From positions 1,958,190 through 2,022,189 of the forward strand of contig CM035808.1 of assembly GCA_020466095.1 (NCBI GenBank): 64,000 nucleotides of DNA, in the 5' to 3' direction. The DNA comes from Chlorops oryzae. Taxonomy: Eukaryota; Arthropoda; Insecta; Diptera; Chloropidae. A model generated the notes under the pieces. The model ran no database searches and had not been told where the DNA came from. It saw only the letters and a program-made list of their open reading frames with translations. The translations under genes were made by a program, and so were the position numbers. Positions 36,269 through 48,039 of the stretch are shown in pieces (the stretch's first letter is position 1; each line of letters opens with the position of its first letter).

Positions 36269-38560
36269 CTTTGAATCAGTTTTATTTATTTTTTTTTTTC
36301 GTTTCGTGGTGGACGTTGGTTTGTTTTGTGTGTGTTGATTTTTTCCCAATTGTTCAGATGCATTTTGATTTTTTTTTTTTTTAAATATATTTTGTTTCAT
36401 TTGAGTGCAGTAACAGACATCAATGAACGAACGAACGAACGAGCGAACAAATTTTGGTGAGTTGATGCGTTTATGACGTACAAAATACATGGAGATGTGA
36501 GTAGATGTGTGTTGTTATTGTTGTAGTTTTGACGAAAAATAACACAGAAAAAAGAAAGGAAGAAAATAATCAAGTTAAAAAAATAAAAATAACATTTATT
36601 ATGTACAGATAAATGGGCTTGTTTTTTGTTCTTATTAGCCATGAATCGTATGAGTCGTGTGTGCCTCGAAGGAACATGCAAAAAAAAAATATAAGGCCTA
36701 CTTTTAATTGCTTTAGAAGGATTCTACGTGATCTGATTGGGTCTACAGTTTAGCCTTTCATTGCAATCGATGAGATGATGAGAAAATTAAAAATTAAATA
36801 TCAAAATGATCATTTATCCGTTTGCTATCAATGAAGTCGAACTTATTAGATTTGATACAGCAAAACTAATAAGTTCATTTAGATTTTCAATTTTCTCATC
36901 TTATTTTCAAAAAATTTATTAGACATATGGAGTACCAAATTAAAGGAAATCGATCCAGCATTTTGAATAAAATAAAAAATTTGGGTGTTAATAGGACCTT
37001 TTTCATACCAAAATGGCTCTCAAAGTCAAAAACTGTTTAAAAAATTTTTAAATTTTAACTTTGAAGGCTCAAATACCCTTGAAGATGCAATAACGTGTAA
37101 GACTATTTTATACGCCTAGAGAGGTCTGACAATTCTCTGTCGAACTGCATTAAAATTTTTATCTTGGATATAAACGGTGAGGCGTGACAATTTTTTTTCT
37201 GAAACAACTGCAAATTTCTTTCTTTCCCTTATAACTCCTCAGGGGTGCATTTTGGACCCCCTCCCCCCCTGACATTCGATTTTTTGTTAGTTCTGACCCC
37301 CTCTATCAGCTCCCGACCGGTTGACCATCACAAACGGAACACCCCGTATGTAGCTTTTTCAGGAAAATTTCTTTTATTTATGTTTCGTTTCTATACAAAG
37401 TAATTAATTAGCGGGGGCTATGCTGATGTTTTTTCATGTGATTGATAAGTCTCTAAGAAAAAATTTATAAATATTAACTATATAAATAAGGTTTCTGGTC
37501 TGTATAGCTTAAAAACCGTAGAAATTCGGATATGCTCATTTCGGAAATCTTGTGCCACACCCTAAAACAGAACCCGATTTTATGGATTGTGCCCATTTCG
37601 GAAAGACCTTAAAATTACCCTTCAAAATCCACTTGGTCCAAGGAGGACCAAAAAGGACCAATATCATGGAAACCATCAAGGAAAAACGAAATTCCCCATA
37701 CAAAAAAAAATTTTGTTTTTTGGCGTTTTCAGAGCACGATCAGACCACCCCTTAAAAACGCTTTGTTTTGGAAATCGTTTATACTATTAATTTTGTCATA
37801 ATATTAACTTTCAAAAACCACTTGGCCCACAAAAATTTCTAAGCAATTTTAGCTGTACTGAAGTAAAATATGTGACAACATTTTTCAATGAAGTTCATAC
37901 AATCTTGCAATGTAATAAGAAAGAAATTTAGAGTATACTTTTAGGGTAAAAATTTTTCATATGAAAAATTCATTTCAAAACAAAAGTTTATACAAAATGT
38001 GTGCTCCAACGAAATCAGATTTTTATGAAAGCTTCAGAATGTTCCAAGTTTCATCACTCTGCGAACACTCCGTATAGTTTTTACACTCAAATGTATTATG
38101 CGATCCCACTGTGTCATGGGAGGAAATTCGAAACGCCCATTTCCCGAGCTTTATCGCTTAAGAAAAAAAGTTTCAAAACCAAAGTTTATACTAAGTATGT
38201 ATGTGATCTAATGAATCATAAAAAAAATAAAATTTTTTCCAAAACAGGTTTCTTGACACCTTTCTAAATACATATATCGATTTTTTTTTCTGAATTTTTT
38301 TTTACTTTGGCGGTCATTTTGTCATGAAAACTGTCCTATTGACACATACTTTTCGAATTTTTTTCCAAATCTCTGTTGAAATTGCCTTTAAAATTCGTAG
38401 TACATATGCCATCATTTGCTTGTGGTTTCACCTCAGGAAAAATATTTGTAATCATTAGTCCTTAGTGTCAAGTCGATAAAATTGGCTTTTGGTGCCTCTA
38501 TGTGACTATGTGAATGCTTCCAAATTCTACTGAAACTGATTTTAATCTCAACATACATAC
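36269..38560. other. intron DNA, no further exon found
   Basis: AT-rich, with short GAAC runs (about 36,430) and a C-rich patch at 37,257. I looked for an additional minus-strand exon and saw none supported by splice sites and phase. Confidence 0.45.
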
Positions 38561-39114
38561 CAGTGTTGGAAAATGGAAATTTCAGTGTGTACCTAAAATG
38601 GTCCATAAATTGTACCTAAATATAGTAAAGTGTACCTAATATACCCAGCCGGATATTTGTTCATAAATGGTAAACTCATTAATGTTTTCACCGAAGACAT
38701 CAAGGGAAAAATTTGAGTACTTCTCAAATCTGATTACATGGTCATTTAAAGGAGATGTTATTCATACCAATTCTAATGGAAATGTCATCGAGAGAGGGTG
38801 TTATTCACTCCCGAACGATGACATTGTCTTGCAAAACGAAAGGTACTGATACGATGGAGTAATCTATTCCAATTTCGATGACCAACCCGTGACATATATT
38901 CTTATGACGGCCAATGCCGCTTCTGTGTAAATTTCATGAGAATGTTGCAATAGAATCAGGAGTAGTCGCAGATAACCACAGAAGAGCTTTCACCATTTCA
39001 TTCACTAACAAAATTTCTTCATCTTGAAATTGTACCTAAAATCGACAAATTGTACCTAATGTACCTTTGAAAAGGGACGAAAAAGGTACAATTGCACCTA
39101 CTTTTCCAACACTG
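38561..39114. mobile_element. hAT MITE saturated with GTACCTAA, perfect TSD
   Basis: Ends CAGTGTTGGAAAA / TTTTCCAACACTG with TSD ATACATAC on both sides. TGTACCTAA-type words occur about seven times near the two ends. The middle is unrelated AT-rich sequence. Confidence 0.88.
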
Positions 39115-39665
39115 ATACATACATACGTCTGCCTCACCGGAAAGGCTTCTGCCAATTAAGGATCATAAATTTTTGGATGAACTTCTTGAATCAGAGTATG
39201 AAATCAGCGTAAATTAAAAAAAAAAATAATATCACTCAAAGTCGAGGTTATTCCATCAAAAACAAATCTTGATAGTGAGACGATAATAAATTTTGCGATT
39301 TAAATGGTTAATAAAAATTATACAAAAGTGTCTTTAATTGTCGGCTTACAATGCTAAATCCAGTTTTGTGCGAAGGCAATTAAGTAAGCTTTTTGGCGAA
39401 TTCAAGGAAATAAAAAGAGGTTTTTTTGTTGTTGTTTTTTTTTAATACAATTAAAAAGAAGAAAAATCATAGAATCTTAAGCAATAAACTTCAAGCTGTG
39501 CTTAAATTAAATCGAACGTGATTACACTCTTTATAATAATGTGCGAAAAAATTGTTTTGTGCTCAAAAAAAAAAAAAAAAAAAAAAAAAACTCAGCCAGC
39601 TCTGGGCAATGCAATCAAGAACAAAATGAAAAATTCTTCGAACTCGGAATGATCAAATAACTCAC

Positions 39666-39712
39666 CATCGTTGATTTATATTTTCGTTGTATAAGTTGTC
39701 GCGTCTTGGGAT
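39666..39712 (-). CDS. Rab3-GEF: Rab3-GEF micro-exon, PKTRQLIQRKYKSTM
   Basis: A 47-nt exon, acceptor TTTTGCAG, donor ATG|GTGAG. With the base left by the previous exon it reads N-PKTRQLIQRKYKSTM and exits in phase 0 into ADQICYSVLC. The upstream intron (2,160 bp) is about 95% nested transposon. Confidence 0.93.
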
Positions 39713-40190
39713 CTGCAAAATAAGTTCATTTAATAAAAAAATTCAGATTTCTTCATTTGGGCATCAATATTCCACTGAAAAATATACAGTGAACTCCTCT
39801 TTGAGTAGGCGCCGAAATTTCGTCCTCTTCTCAGTAGATCAATTTTCATAAAATCTTATAAGAAGCCTACACAGAAAGACTTTTTTGCTTAAATACAACC
39901 AAGTTTTTTAATCAATATAACAAATTGTTGTTAAAACTCAGCCTATCACACTTTTTGTTATATTAACAAATCGTTTAATTGGAACATTTGCTCGAAGTAT
40001 TAACACTCAATAAACATTTTCAAACAACGATTTGTAATATCAACAACCAAAGGTATTAATAAAAATCAACCAATTATTTTAAATAAATAAAAAAGGAAAA
40101 AATGCCTCATCTACATATTCCATAATAAAAATTTGAGTCTGGAAAGTCAGTTTACCGAAGATAATTATACATTATAACATAGGGATGGGT

Positions 40191-40802
40191 AAAAAACATC
40201 GACATTTTTAAAACGATATATCGAAAATTTATGCCGATATTTTTGCTCGGTCGATATATCGTACATCGATATACTTTTCCCGACATCGAAAGCGATATTT
40301 TGTATACATATGTCTGTCGTTGTAAACATGTGCTTCACACTTATTTCTCTTGGATATAAAGCGGCATTTTAATCGTTCATGTCTTATTTTATCGTATCAT
40401 ATCTTATCATTCCATCTGAGAACTCGAAAACGTCCTTTTGTACACTCCAATTTTGTCTAAAATATGTACAGTGTACTCTGTCTTAAGCAAATATCTACGG
40501 GACCGAAAGATCTGTCCGCTTAACAGAGGTGTTCACATAAAAGGAAAGATTTGAGAAGCAGGATCACTAGAAATCCTAAAATCTGTCAGTTTAGAGTAGT
40601 GTCCGCTTAGGAGGGTTCTCCTTAAGCAGAAGGTAAACTGTACTGTATTTTAGTACAATAGTCGTCATTTTTAATTGGTATTTATAATGTCGATATATCG
40701 AAAACTCGATATTTTCCCCCCGATAGTATCGTTTCAATTTCGATGCTTTTTAAATAAATCGATACGATATATATCGATGTATTTTACCCTTTTGCCCATC
40801 CC
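40191..40802. mobile_element. AGGGATGGG hAT-like MITE (level 3), saturated with CGATATATCG
   Basis: Ends AGGGATGGGTAAAA / TTTTACCCTTTTGCCCATCCC; 8-bp TSD TATAACAT on both sides, and the uninterrupted site is visible in the copy at 23,487. CGATATATCG and close variants occur about eight times at the margins. Confidence 0.85.
40469..40645. mobile_element. small TA-flanked MITE (level 4)
   Basis: CAGTGTACTCTGTCTTAAGC at one end, CTTAAGCAGAAGGTAAACTG..ACTG at the other, TA on both sides. Interior GTCCGCTTA words resemble pogo/Tigger-type ends. Confidence 0.6.
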
Positions 40803-41010
40803 TATAACATCATACACATATGTGAGCTAATTTTTGATTATTTTGTCTCTTCTTGTATGTAAGTCCGCATAAAGCTAATGAGAATTTTAGAAAAATATTT
40901 ATATACACTTTCAAAAATTTCAAACAAAAATTGTGTCAAGTGTTAATACTATTGGTATTTAATACATACAACAAAATAATCAACCAAATTTTTGTTCAAA
41001 ATTTCCTGTT

Positions 41011-41351
41011 TTAATTTAAAACAAGTAGCTAAACAAGTTAAATCCTGCTTATAACTGATAAAAATATTGAAATCTGAGTATCATCACTATAAAAATGCAA
41101 AACATATGGTCATTGAAATTTCGAATTTAAAAATTGTGAGGTTAATTCCACAACCAATGTAGAAAACGAACGCAATTTCAATAATTGCTTCTATTTTATA
41201 TTACAATATTCACTCATATTTCACGCGTTGAGCAAACAAAAGATAACCACAAAATTACAAAACGACATGCGCATATGTAAACACCCTGTTTTGACTTAGT
41301 CGTTTTAGCTTAAACGAGTAGCGCTAAAACGTATATGTAAATGCCCTATTA
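41011..41351. mobile_element. partial copy of the TTTACATATACGTTTTAG family
   Basis: TTAATTTAAAACAAGTAGCT... through ACGTATATGTAAATGCCCTA matches 61,530-62,113. The left third of the family is missing. It interrupts the level-2 CACAGAAA element. Confidence 0.75.
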
Positions 41352-41872
41352 CGAACTTTTCCCGAATTTCGTGATTTGTTTGAAATTTTTAATTGGGGTA
41401 ATTAAAAAACCGATGAATCGAGGTTAACAAACGCCATTAATTGGAATTTTTCGTATCCAGTTTTTCTGTGTAGTCGATCCGGCCAACTTCGCAGCGCCGC
41501 AGAAGAAACTAATGTGTCAAAAATTAATATCTAAAAATATCCAGATCTCTTTCTAATTGTCTTTCTCCCGTGACGTTCAAAGACACATTATTTTCTTTTT
41601 AAAAATTACAAACTTTCCAAAATTTAGAATTGTTCGATGGGACCAAATATTGCGATTGAGAGGCATGAAAAATGGACATTTCCATACCTACCCGATATGC
41701 GTTAAAAATCTCATAAGAACCCACTCGTTTCGGAGGAGTTTGGTAACAAACAGCGCTCCATGAGAATTTAATATATAAGATCGCCGTATTTAGTCCTTTT
41801 CGAGAAAGAATGCCCATTCTCAAAGGATTTCACTGTATATCTCTCGTTTTGTTGCAAAAACATTACACTTAC

Positions 41873-41945
41873 TATATTCCTCTAGGACAAATATTCCGCC
41901 TTTCTGTGTAAAACATTTCCGAATGTGATCCAGACGCACGAAAAA
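41873..41945 (-). CDS. Rab3-GEF: Rab3-GEF exon, HIRKCFTQKGGIFVLEEY
   Basis: A 73-nt exon isolated between long introns, acceptor ATATTTGCAG, donor ATA|GTAAGT, phase 0 in and 1 out. Translation FFVRLDHIRKCFTQKGGIFV then LEEY continues directly from FANSK of the previous exon and matches the PH-like C-terminus of MADD. The split codon A|AT (Asn) is completed by the next exon. Confidence 0.93.
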
Positions 41946-43345
41946 CTGCAAATATTTTCAAAAACAATTGAAATAAAAATTATAAATAAATTTCAGTATG
42001 AAAATATTTTGAAAATGTTTCTTTTACAGTTTAGGAGCCACTGTTCAAATCAATTTGTGCTTGTTGCTTAACATTAACCAGAAAAGTTCAATACCAGAAA
42101 AAATGCATGCAAAAATGTTGTAACTGTTAGCTTTCTCTAAAACAACGGCAAAAGCTTATCAAAAAAAAATTGAATTGAACAAATACTGCAAAAATACTTA
42201 ATTATTTAGGTACAATAAATTAATTTTTTTTAAATGGGTAAAGAAAATTAAAAGTATTTTCCAAAGCGTTTAGGTAATGCAAAAAAACTACCTTTTAAAG
42301 CGTTAAAAACTCTACATAAACGTTTAAAAATAATAAATAAAAATAGAACAAAAAATTTAATAAATAAATACACTAAAAATTGACAAATTAAATAAGCAGG
42401 TCAACTTTTAAAATTTCTGCTCAATTAACTCAATTCTAAATAGCACTTGTGAGATGGTCTTAACTGAAATGAAAACAATTTTTTTTTTTTTAAGTAGATT
42501 GTTTCAAAGTCGTACTGGGGAAGGATCTCTATTGGCTAAGTGTAAAAGCTTATTTTATTTTCCTTTTTTTTTTTTTTTTTGGCTCTCAACTATCTTGCGT
42601 TAAGTTTAACTTTTGTTGCAAGAAGAAAATTATATTAAGCTTTACTTTTTTGAAGTTAAACTTAACGCAGGATGCTACAGTTTGTCTATAAGTAGGATAA
42701 GTGGGAAAGCCGTGTCATATTTTCCTTATTCTTTTGCGATAGTGTATTTTTTTTAAAAGCTTTGGGCAAAGAATATAGAGTGAAGTGGATGTGATTGCTC
42801 AACTTGATAGCGATAGAACTCTGAACTATGAATATTTCCATTATAAAATCGGGGTTAACAACATGCGAGGAGTTATACAACCAGTTGTGGCACCATTTTA
42901 GGTTTTTTTTTTTTTGTTCGATATATTTTTCCTTTTTTTCCTAAATGAAACAAGAACTTATTTAATGCCGACTTTAAACTTGTCAAAATTATGCCGCATA
43001 ATAATGCAATTCCAAGTGCTCAATTTCAAGCATGATGGCCAGTTTAAAAGGCGCTGGAAACTTTCATCTGAAAAGAGTTGTCATCAAAGAAAAATTAAAA
43101 TTTATGAAAAATAATGCCTGGCTTCTAATAGTGCTGGAAATCATGCAAATTTTCATCAAATGCAAACGTATGGAACCAGTTACAATCGAAAGCGCAGTTG
43201 GTTGGAACTAGTTGCATATGCACATCCAGTGTTGGATGTCCAGCTTTATTGAAAACCAGGCATAACAAACGCAATAGCTTGGCAGTCTTACACTTGTTGC
43301 CAATTGTACAGAGTTGCCGCCACAAAAAAAAAGTAGCACCTCTCT
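41946..43345. other. intron DNA with one palindromic repeat fragment
   Basis: AT-rich; 43,128-43,262 holds a copy of the dispersed ATTGGAAACCAG palindrome. No exon seen. Confidence 0.45.
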
Positions 43346-43349
43346 TCAG

Positions 43350-44136
43350 GAATACCTCTGATAGATACCTCTGATAGATACCTCTGATAGATACCTCTGA
43401 TAGATACCTCTGATAGATACCTCTGATAGATACCTCTGATAGATACCTCTGATAGATACCTCTGATAGATACCTCTGATAGATACCTCTGATAGATACCT
43501 CTGATAGATACCTCTGATAGATACCTCTAATAGATACCTCTGATAGATACCTCTGATAGATACCTCTGATAGATACCTCTGATAGATACCTCTGATAGAT
43601 ACCTCTGATAGATACCTCTGATAGATACCTCTGATAGATACCTCTGATAGATACCTCTGATAGATACCTCTGATAGATACCTCTGATAGATACCTCTGAT
43701 AGATACCTCTGATAGATACCTCTGATAGATACCTCTGATAGATACCTCTGATAGATACCTCTGATAGATACCTCTGATAGATACCTCTGATAGATACCTC
43801 TGATAGATACCTCTGATAGATACCTCTGATAGATACCTCTGATAGATACCTCTGATAGATACCTCTGATAGATACCTCTGATAGATACCTCTGATAGATA
43901 CCTCTGATAGATACCTCTGATAGATACCTCTGATAGATACCTCTGATAGATACCTCTGATAGATACCTCTGATAGATACCTCTGATAGATACCTCTGATA
44001 GATACCTCTAGATACCTCTGATAGATACCTCTGATAGATACCTCTGATAGATACCTCTGATAGATACCTCTGATAGATACCTCTGATAAATACCTCTGAT
44101 AGATACCTCTGATAGATACCTCTGATAGATACCTCT
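43350..44136. repeat. 13-bp minisatellite (CCTCTGATAGATA)n, about 60 copies
   Basis: Nearly perfect head-to-tail array of the 13-mer. Variants are few: a Gly-to-Ala-type change near 43,527 (CTAATAGATA), a 3-bp-short unit near 44,006 and CTGATAAATA near 44,088. Because 13 is not a multiple of 3, three units make a 39-nt period and give an open frame of 288 codons by chance. Confidence 0.97.
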
Positions 44137-44139
44137 GTA

Positions 44140-45132
44140 CCAAATGAATATTTTTTACTCTTTGTACCATTTTTTGACGATCAGTTACCAACAAGTGTAA
44201 GGTCAGCCTCAAGCTCTTATATTTTTTTCAAATGGTGTTTTTATTGACCACTTTTTTTGATCGATTAAGAGGGGAAAAGTTTAAGGCCGGCATAGATCTA
44301 CTTATTAAAAGTGAAATAAAAATTAAATTATAAATAAATAAAACTTGAAAAATAATTTATACTCATAAACTAAAAGAGAAACTACGAACTACTTGCGTTA
44401 GTAACTTTTTGGTTTTTTCTGCTTTACACGAGTAAATAAATCTCTACACAGGCAAAATATATAAACATAATGGACTTCAACTCTTGATCGGTCTTAAGAG
44501 ATTTGTTTTGTTTTCCAACTTCTATTCTAATGGCTAAAAGCTATACGAAACTCTTGTTCTGATAGCCAATTCGGAAATTAGAATATTCGAATTGAATTTT
44601 GGTGTCATTTAAACTACAAAAAGCTTTAGTTAAGAGTTTTAGGAGAGAGTAAGAAAAGCACAAGAATTTTCTACTGATTTTTTTTTTTTTTTTTAACTGT
44701 AGAGTACAGAGATACATAATTTGCATTGTGAGAAGTACACGCTTGTGAGATTTGGTGATACAGCACGTATTTATTGATATATATGTATATATATGTTGGC
44801 AACCCTATTGAAGATGAGCGCGTATAGTACACCTATAACCACTACGAAAAATGGGGAACTAATATTGGTCTCCGCAATTTGGCAGTTTAATAGTCGAAGC
44901 TTTAGAAACTTGAAGACAAATTTCAAAGTTTCGATTTTAATTACTCCAAAATCTTAAATTAAATTTAACCCTTTCTTATCCAAGAAAATAAAAATATTGT
45001 TAACATTAAAATCCCTTATAAGAGGTGTCCGCTTATAAAAGAACAATTTTCACTTGCATAAAAGAAAAACTGATTTCTTTTTTTTCATGAATCGACCGCA
45101 CTTTGAAACCTACCACTCACGAGAGTCTATAT
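44140..45132. other. intron DNA, no exon seen
   Basis: AT-rich with TATATG runs at about 44,776. No delimited element. Confidence 0.4.
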
Positions 45133-45136
45133 TTAA

Positions 45137-45524
45137 CCCTGCTGTTACCTTAAGAAAGTTGAACAAATGCTTTAGGAAACATTTGATCCACGGTGTATTT
45201 TTCATACAAAATATATAGTCAAAATAAGAATTTGAGCTGATAACAAGAAGATTTTTATGACTGAAAGTAAATAGATTTCATCAATCTCCAGATATTGCCT
45301 CAAAATAGTTGATTTTTGGACCAAATGGTCCTAAAGTGACCTATCCACATTCGAGCATGCTCGTACGAGCGGCTCGGCTCGATGCAATGCTCGATCGTAA
45401 GTGGTGATGTTAGCGAGCCAATTCATCAACCAACATCACCACATACGATCGAGCATTGCATCGAGCCGAGCCGCTCGTACGAGCATGCTCGAATGTGGAT
45501 TAACCACTTAAGGCACCAGCAGGG
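45137..45524. mobile_element. TTAA-flanked MITE with CCCTGCTG ends carrying a long hairpin
   Basis: Ends CCCTGCTGTTACCTTAAG / CTTAAGGCACCAGCAGGG, TTAA on both sides. 388 bp. The inner 45,343-45,500 is a near-perfect GC-rich inverted repeat. Confidence 0.85.
45343..45500. repeat. 69-bp inverted repeat with 20-nt loop
   Basis: Arms 45,343-45,411 and 45,432-45,500 are complementary with one mismatch. Arm words include GAGCATGCTCGTACGAGC, itself rich in small palindromes. Folded as RNA it would make an almost perfect 69-bp stem. Confidence 0.95.
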
Positions 45525-45628
45525 TTAATAGCCTTAGCGATATTTCCCTCTTTTTCTTTCCAGCAGCACTGTATCGTTAAGTGCTGCCATCCCAATGTAA
45601 ATACTATAAAGAAAACCTATATCGTTAA

Positions 45629-45777
45629 GCTGACTACACACGCTCCAACAAATCCATCAATCGGTTGTAACAACAGCAAAAAAAATTTTGCAATCTGTTG
45701 TCAATAAAACCACAGAACGAAAAATTTCGATCGATTTCAGCCGATTGATGGATTTTTTGCAGCCTGTGTGGGCTGCT
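45629..45777. mobile_element. small TTAA-flanked MITE with AATCCATCAATCGG arms
   Basis: AATCCATCAATCGG and CCGATTGATGGATT form the arms. Outer GCTGACTACACACG resembles the inverse of CTGTGTGGGCTGC, and TTAA lies at both edges. Confidence 0.6.
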
Positions 45778-48039
45778 TTAACAAGGTACTTTTTCTTCCT
45801 CTCACAAGAGGCTGTTAAGGGTAAAGTAGTATAAATTTATCTTAACTTAAAGAGATAAATAAATTTTAGCGACTTTTACGAGCTCATCTTTTGTCAAGCT
45901 ATTTGGATTGGTGGTTGTACAATAAAACATATAACCGTTAAAAAGGTGTACTCCTTTATTATAAAAAAAAAAAAAGTTATGATACAAAATAATTGTCAAA
46001 AGTTTGAAACGAAAAGAAAAAAAAAAACAAATGCTAATGCACGAATTTCAACTGTGGTGAGTGGAGTGATAGTTTGTGTCTCTGGCTTTTAGATTTTGAG
46101 CCTGGTTTTGCTTTTTTAGCGATTTAGGTTTTGTATTTTTTTTTACTTTTTGAAGTATTCGAGTAGATGGTTTTTTGGATCCATGATCAATGTGTCTTTT
46201 TCTGTGATGAATATCGTGTTTGTGTGTATTTCCACAAAACACAAAATATGTGTTTTTTTTCAAACAATATTTCAAAAATATAAATTAGCATATTCAACAA
46301 AATTCACTACAATTCATTGTTTAGCAACATTATTGGTTTTTTTTTTTTTTTTGTGTAAATTTTTTATTTTGGTTTGTAATGAAAAACAAAAATTAAGTTC
46401 AATAATTTTTTGTAGTACCTCGAAATCCTTTTTTATTCGTTATTAATATGCATATTCGTATACATATATTTGTTTATTGAAGACCAATTGTACGAATCGC
46501 CCGAAGAACAACAAATCCAAAAAGGAAGCGGCAGCGATCCGCAGTAAAAAAAAAAAAACAAACAAATTATGATAAAAATGAATTTTTTTTTCTCTTTGCT
46601 TCTTTATGAACAATTCGTCTTTTTATTTTCTTTCGAACGACACTCAAAAATTGCATAAGCGTCTTAATCATCTTATTGAAAATAAATATCATGAAATTAT
46701 AAAACCAAAAAAAAAAAAAAATAATAATATTAAATAAAAATAAAACCATGAAAGCCTTTTAATTTCTGATATAGTAAATATACACAAGGACCATCTCAAA
46801 AGTTACTAATTTAGAAATTTCGAAAAAAGAAGGAATTAAAATAATGCCGATCTAACACTTGTCGCTCAATCGTCGAGTGACATGAAAATGTTGCCATCGA
46901 ATATAAACCGGTTTTGAATAACCGTAAAGTTGGCTTTACGTTTTACGTTACAACAAGTTGCGTGAACAAGTGTAGGGCCGGCATAATTTTGTTCTAATCA
47001 AAGATTTTCCTCAATTCTTTTGTTCACATTTGCATTGGAAAAATATATTTGAATATTGGTTCTTTTTTGTTTCTTGATTATGTAGAGGGAAAATCGAAAA
47101 AATTTCAAACGTATTTTAAGAAAGAAAGAAAGAAAAAAAATATAGGAGAAAGCAAATCGTGAGAAGACCAAGTGAAAGTTAATTAAATTTAAAAGAATGT
47201 TCGTAAAATGTATGAAAATTATTTACAATAATGACTGCGATTAAATATTCATATTAATAATTATCCGCTATTTTGGTTTTTTTTTTTCTTTTTTTTTGTC
47301 TTTTTACACGAATATCACGTTACCACTCATCACGTACAAAATTTTGATAAAAGTTTCAAAAATACAGCTAAGAGTAAAGTTAGTAAAAAAAACAAAAAAA
47401 AAAAGTATTTAAAATATATAGGAGGATTTATTTAAAATTACAGGTGATTTCGTAGTCGAAAAAAATGTTTAACTATTTTTGTTCCAGACCCAACCTTAAG
47501 TTTTTGATATATTTATAAGAACAAAAGGCAAAAAGGGAAGATTCAATTGAACAAAACTATAGCATGAAAGAAAGAAATGAAGAAAATCAAATAAGTATCT
47601 GACAAAGGTAATTTTGAGTGAAGTCCTTTTTTCCTCAAAACTGTAGTTCTGGCACTAAAGTGGGTACATATTCACAAAATTTTTCTATAATATTCTCTTT
47701 TTGAAATATTTAATTTTTGTTTTTTTTTGTCATCTTTCTTAAGATAATTAAGTCATCCGACTGGTACTCAGGAGCATACATTACATGGGCTGAAGTATTG
47801 GTAATATTTTCAAAATAAAATTCTAAAAAAAAATTGCATGAAAGTTGACTTAAAATAAATTAAAATACAATTAAATACATATAAGAATATTGCATAGTTG
47901 AAATGAGTAGCAATAGAATTAAAAATTTTTAAATGAAATAAGTAAAATTTAAACAAAAACTGATACTGTGAGAAATTCTTGGCTTAAATGTTTCTGTTTT
48001 TGTTCAATGATGAGCAGGTTTAATATTTATATTCTAAAC
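45778..48039. other. intron DNA, no exon seen
   Basis: Homopolymer-rich. 46,844-46,986 may be a small MITE (ATGCCGATCTAACACTTGT ... ACAAGTGTAGGGCCGGCAT). 47,515-48,020 recurs almost unchanged at 50,810-51,305. Confidence 0.4.

Larger units (their letters stand above)
39870..41470. mobile_element. CACAGAAA MITE, second copy (level 2), interrupted
   Basis: Ends CACAGAAAGAC / GTTTTTCTGTG, TA duplication. Reverse-complement of the family copy at 23,487-24,116, with two insertions: 40,191-40,802 and about 41,011-41,351. Confidence 0.85.
39787..41835. mobile_element. pogo/Tc1-like MITE, outermost of a four-level nest
   Basis: Ends CAGTGAACTCCTCTTTGAG and the reverse complement of CAGTGAAATCCTTTGAG, TA on both sides. 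It fills the Rab3-GEF intron except for about 75 bp before the acceptor and about 37 bp after the donor. Its own sequence is only the outer ~450 bp; the rest is inserted material. Confidence 0.75.

Noticed and set aside
36131..36681. Longer minus-strand frames over 36.1-36.7 kb
   Set aside because: Lys/Asn/Phe-rich translations of homopolymer DNA; only the short 36,131-36,268 block is kept as a weak candidate.
37320..37350. CGGAACACCCCGTATG as a transposon end
   Set aside because: No inverted mate or duplication was found within reach.
38643..38660. CCCAGCCGGATA as another CCCAGC-type element start
   Set aside because: No matching right end; it lies inside the GTACCTAA hAT MITE and may be coincidence.
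43350..44136. CRISPR-like regular array
   Set aside because: Repeats are 13 bp and head to tail with no spacers, in a eukaryotic intron.
43346..44212. 288-aa open frame of repeated RYLSEVSIRGIYQ
   Set aside because: It is a translation of the 13-bp minisatellite; the frame is open only because no unit contains a stop in any of three phases.
45343..45500. Transcription terminator
   Set aside because: The hairpin is far too long, has no T tract, and intrinsic terminators are not expected in this genome.
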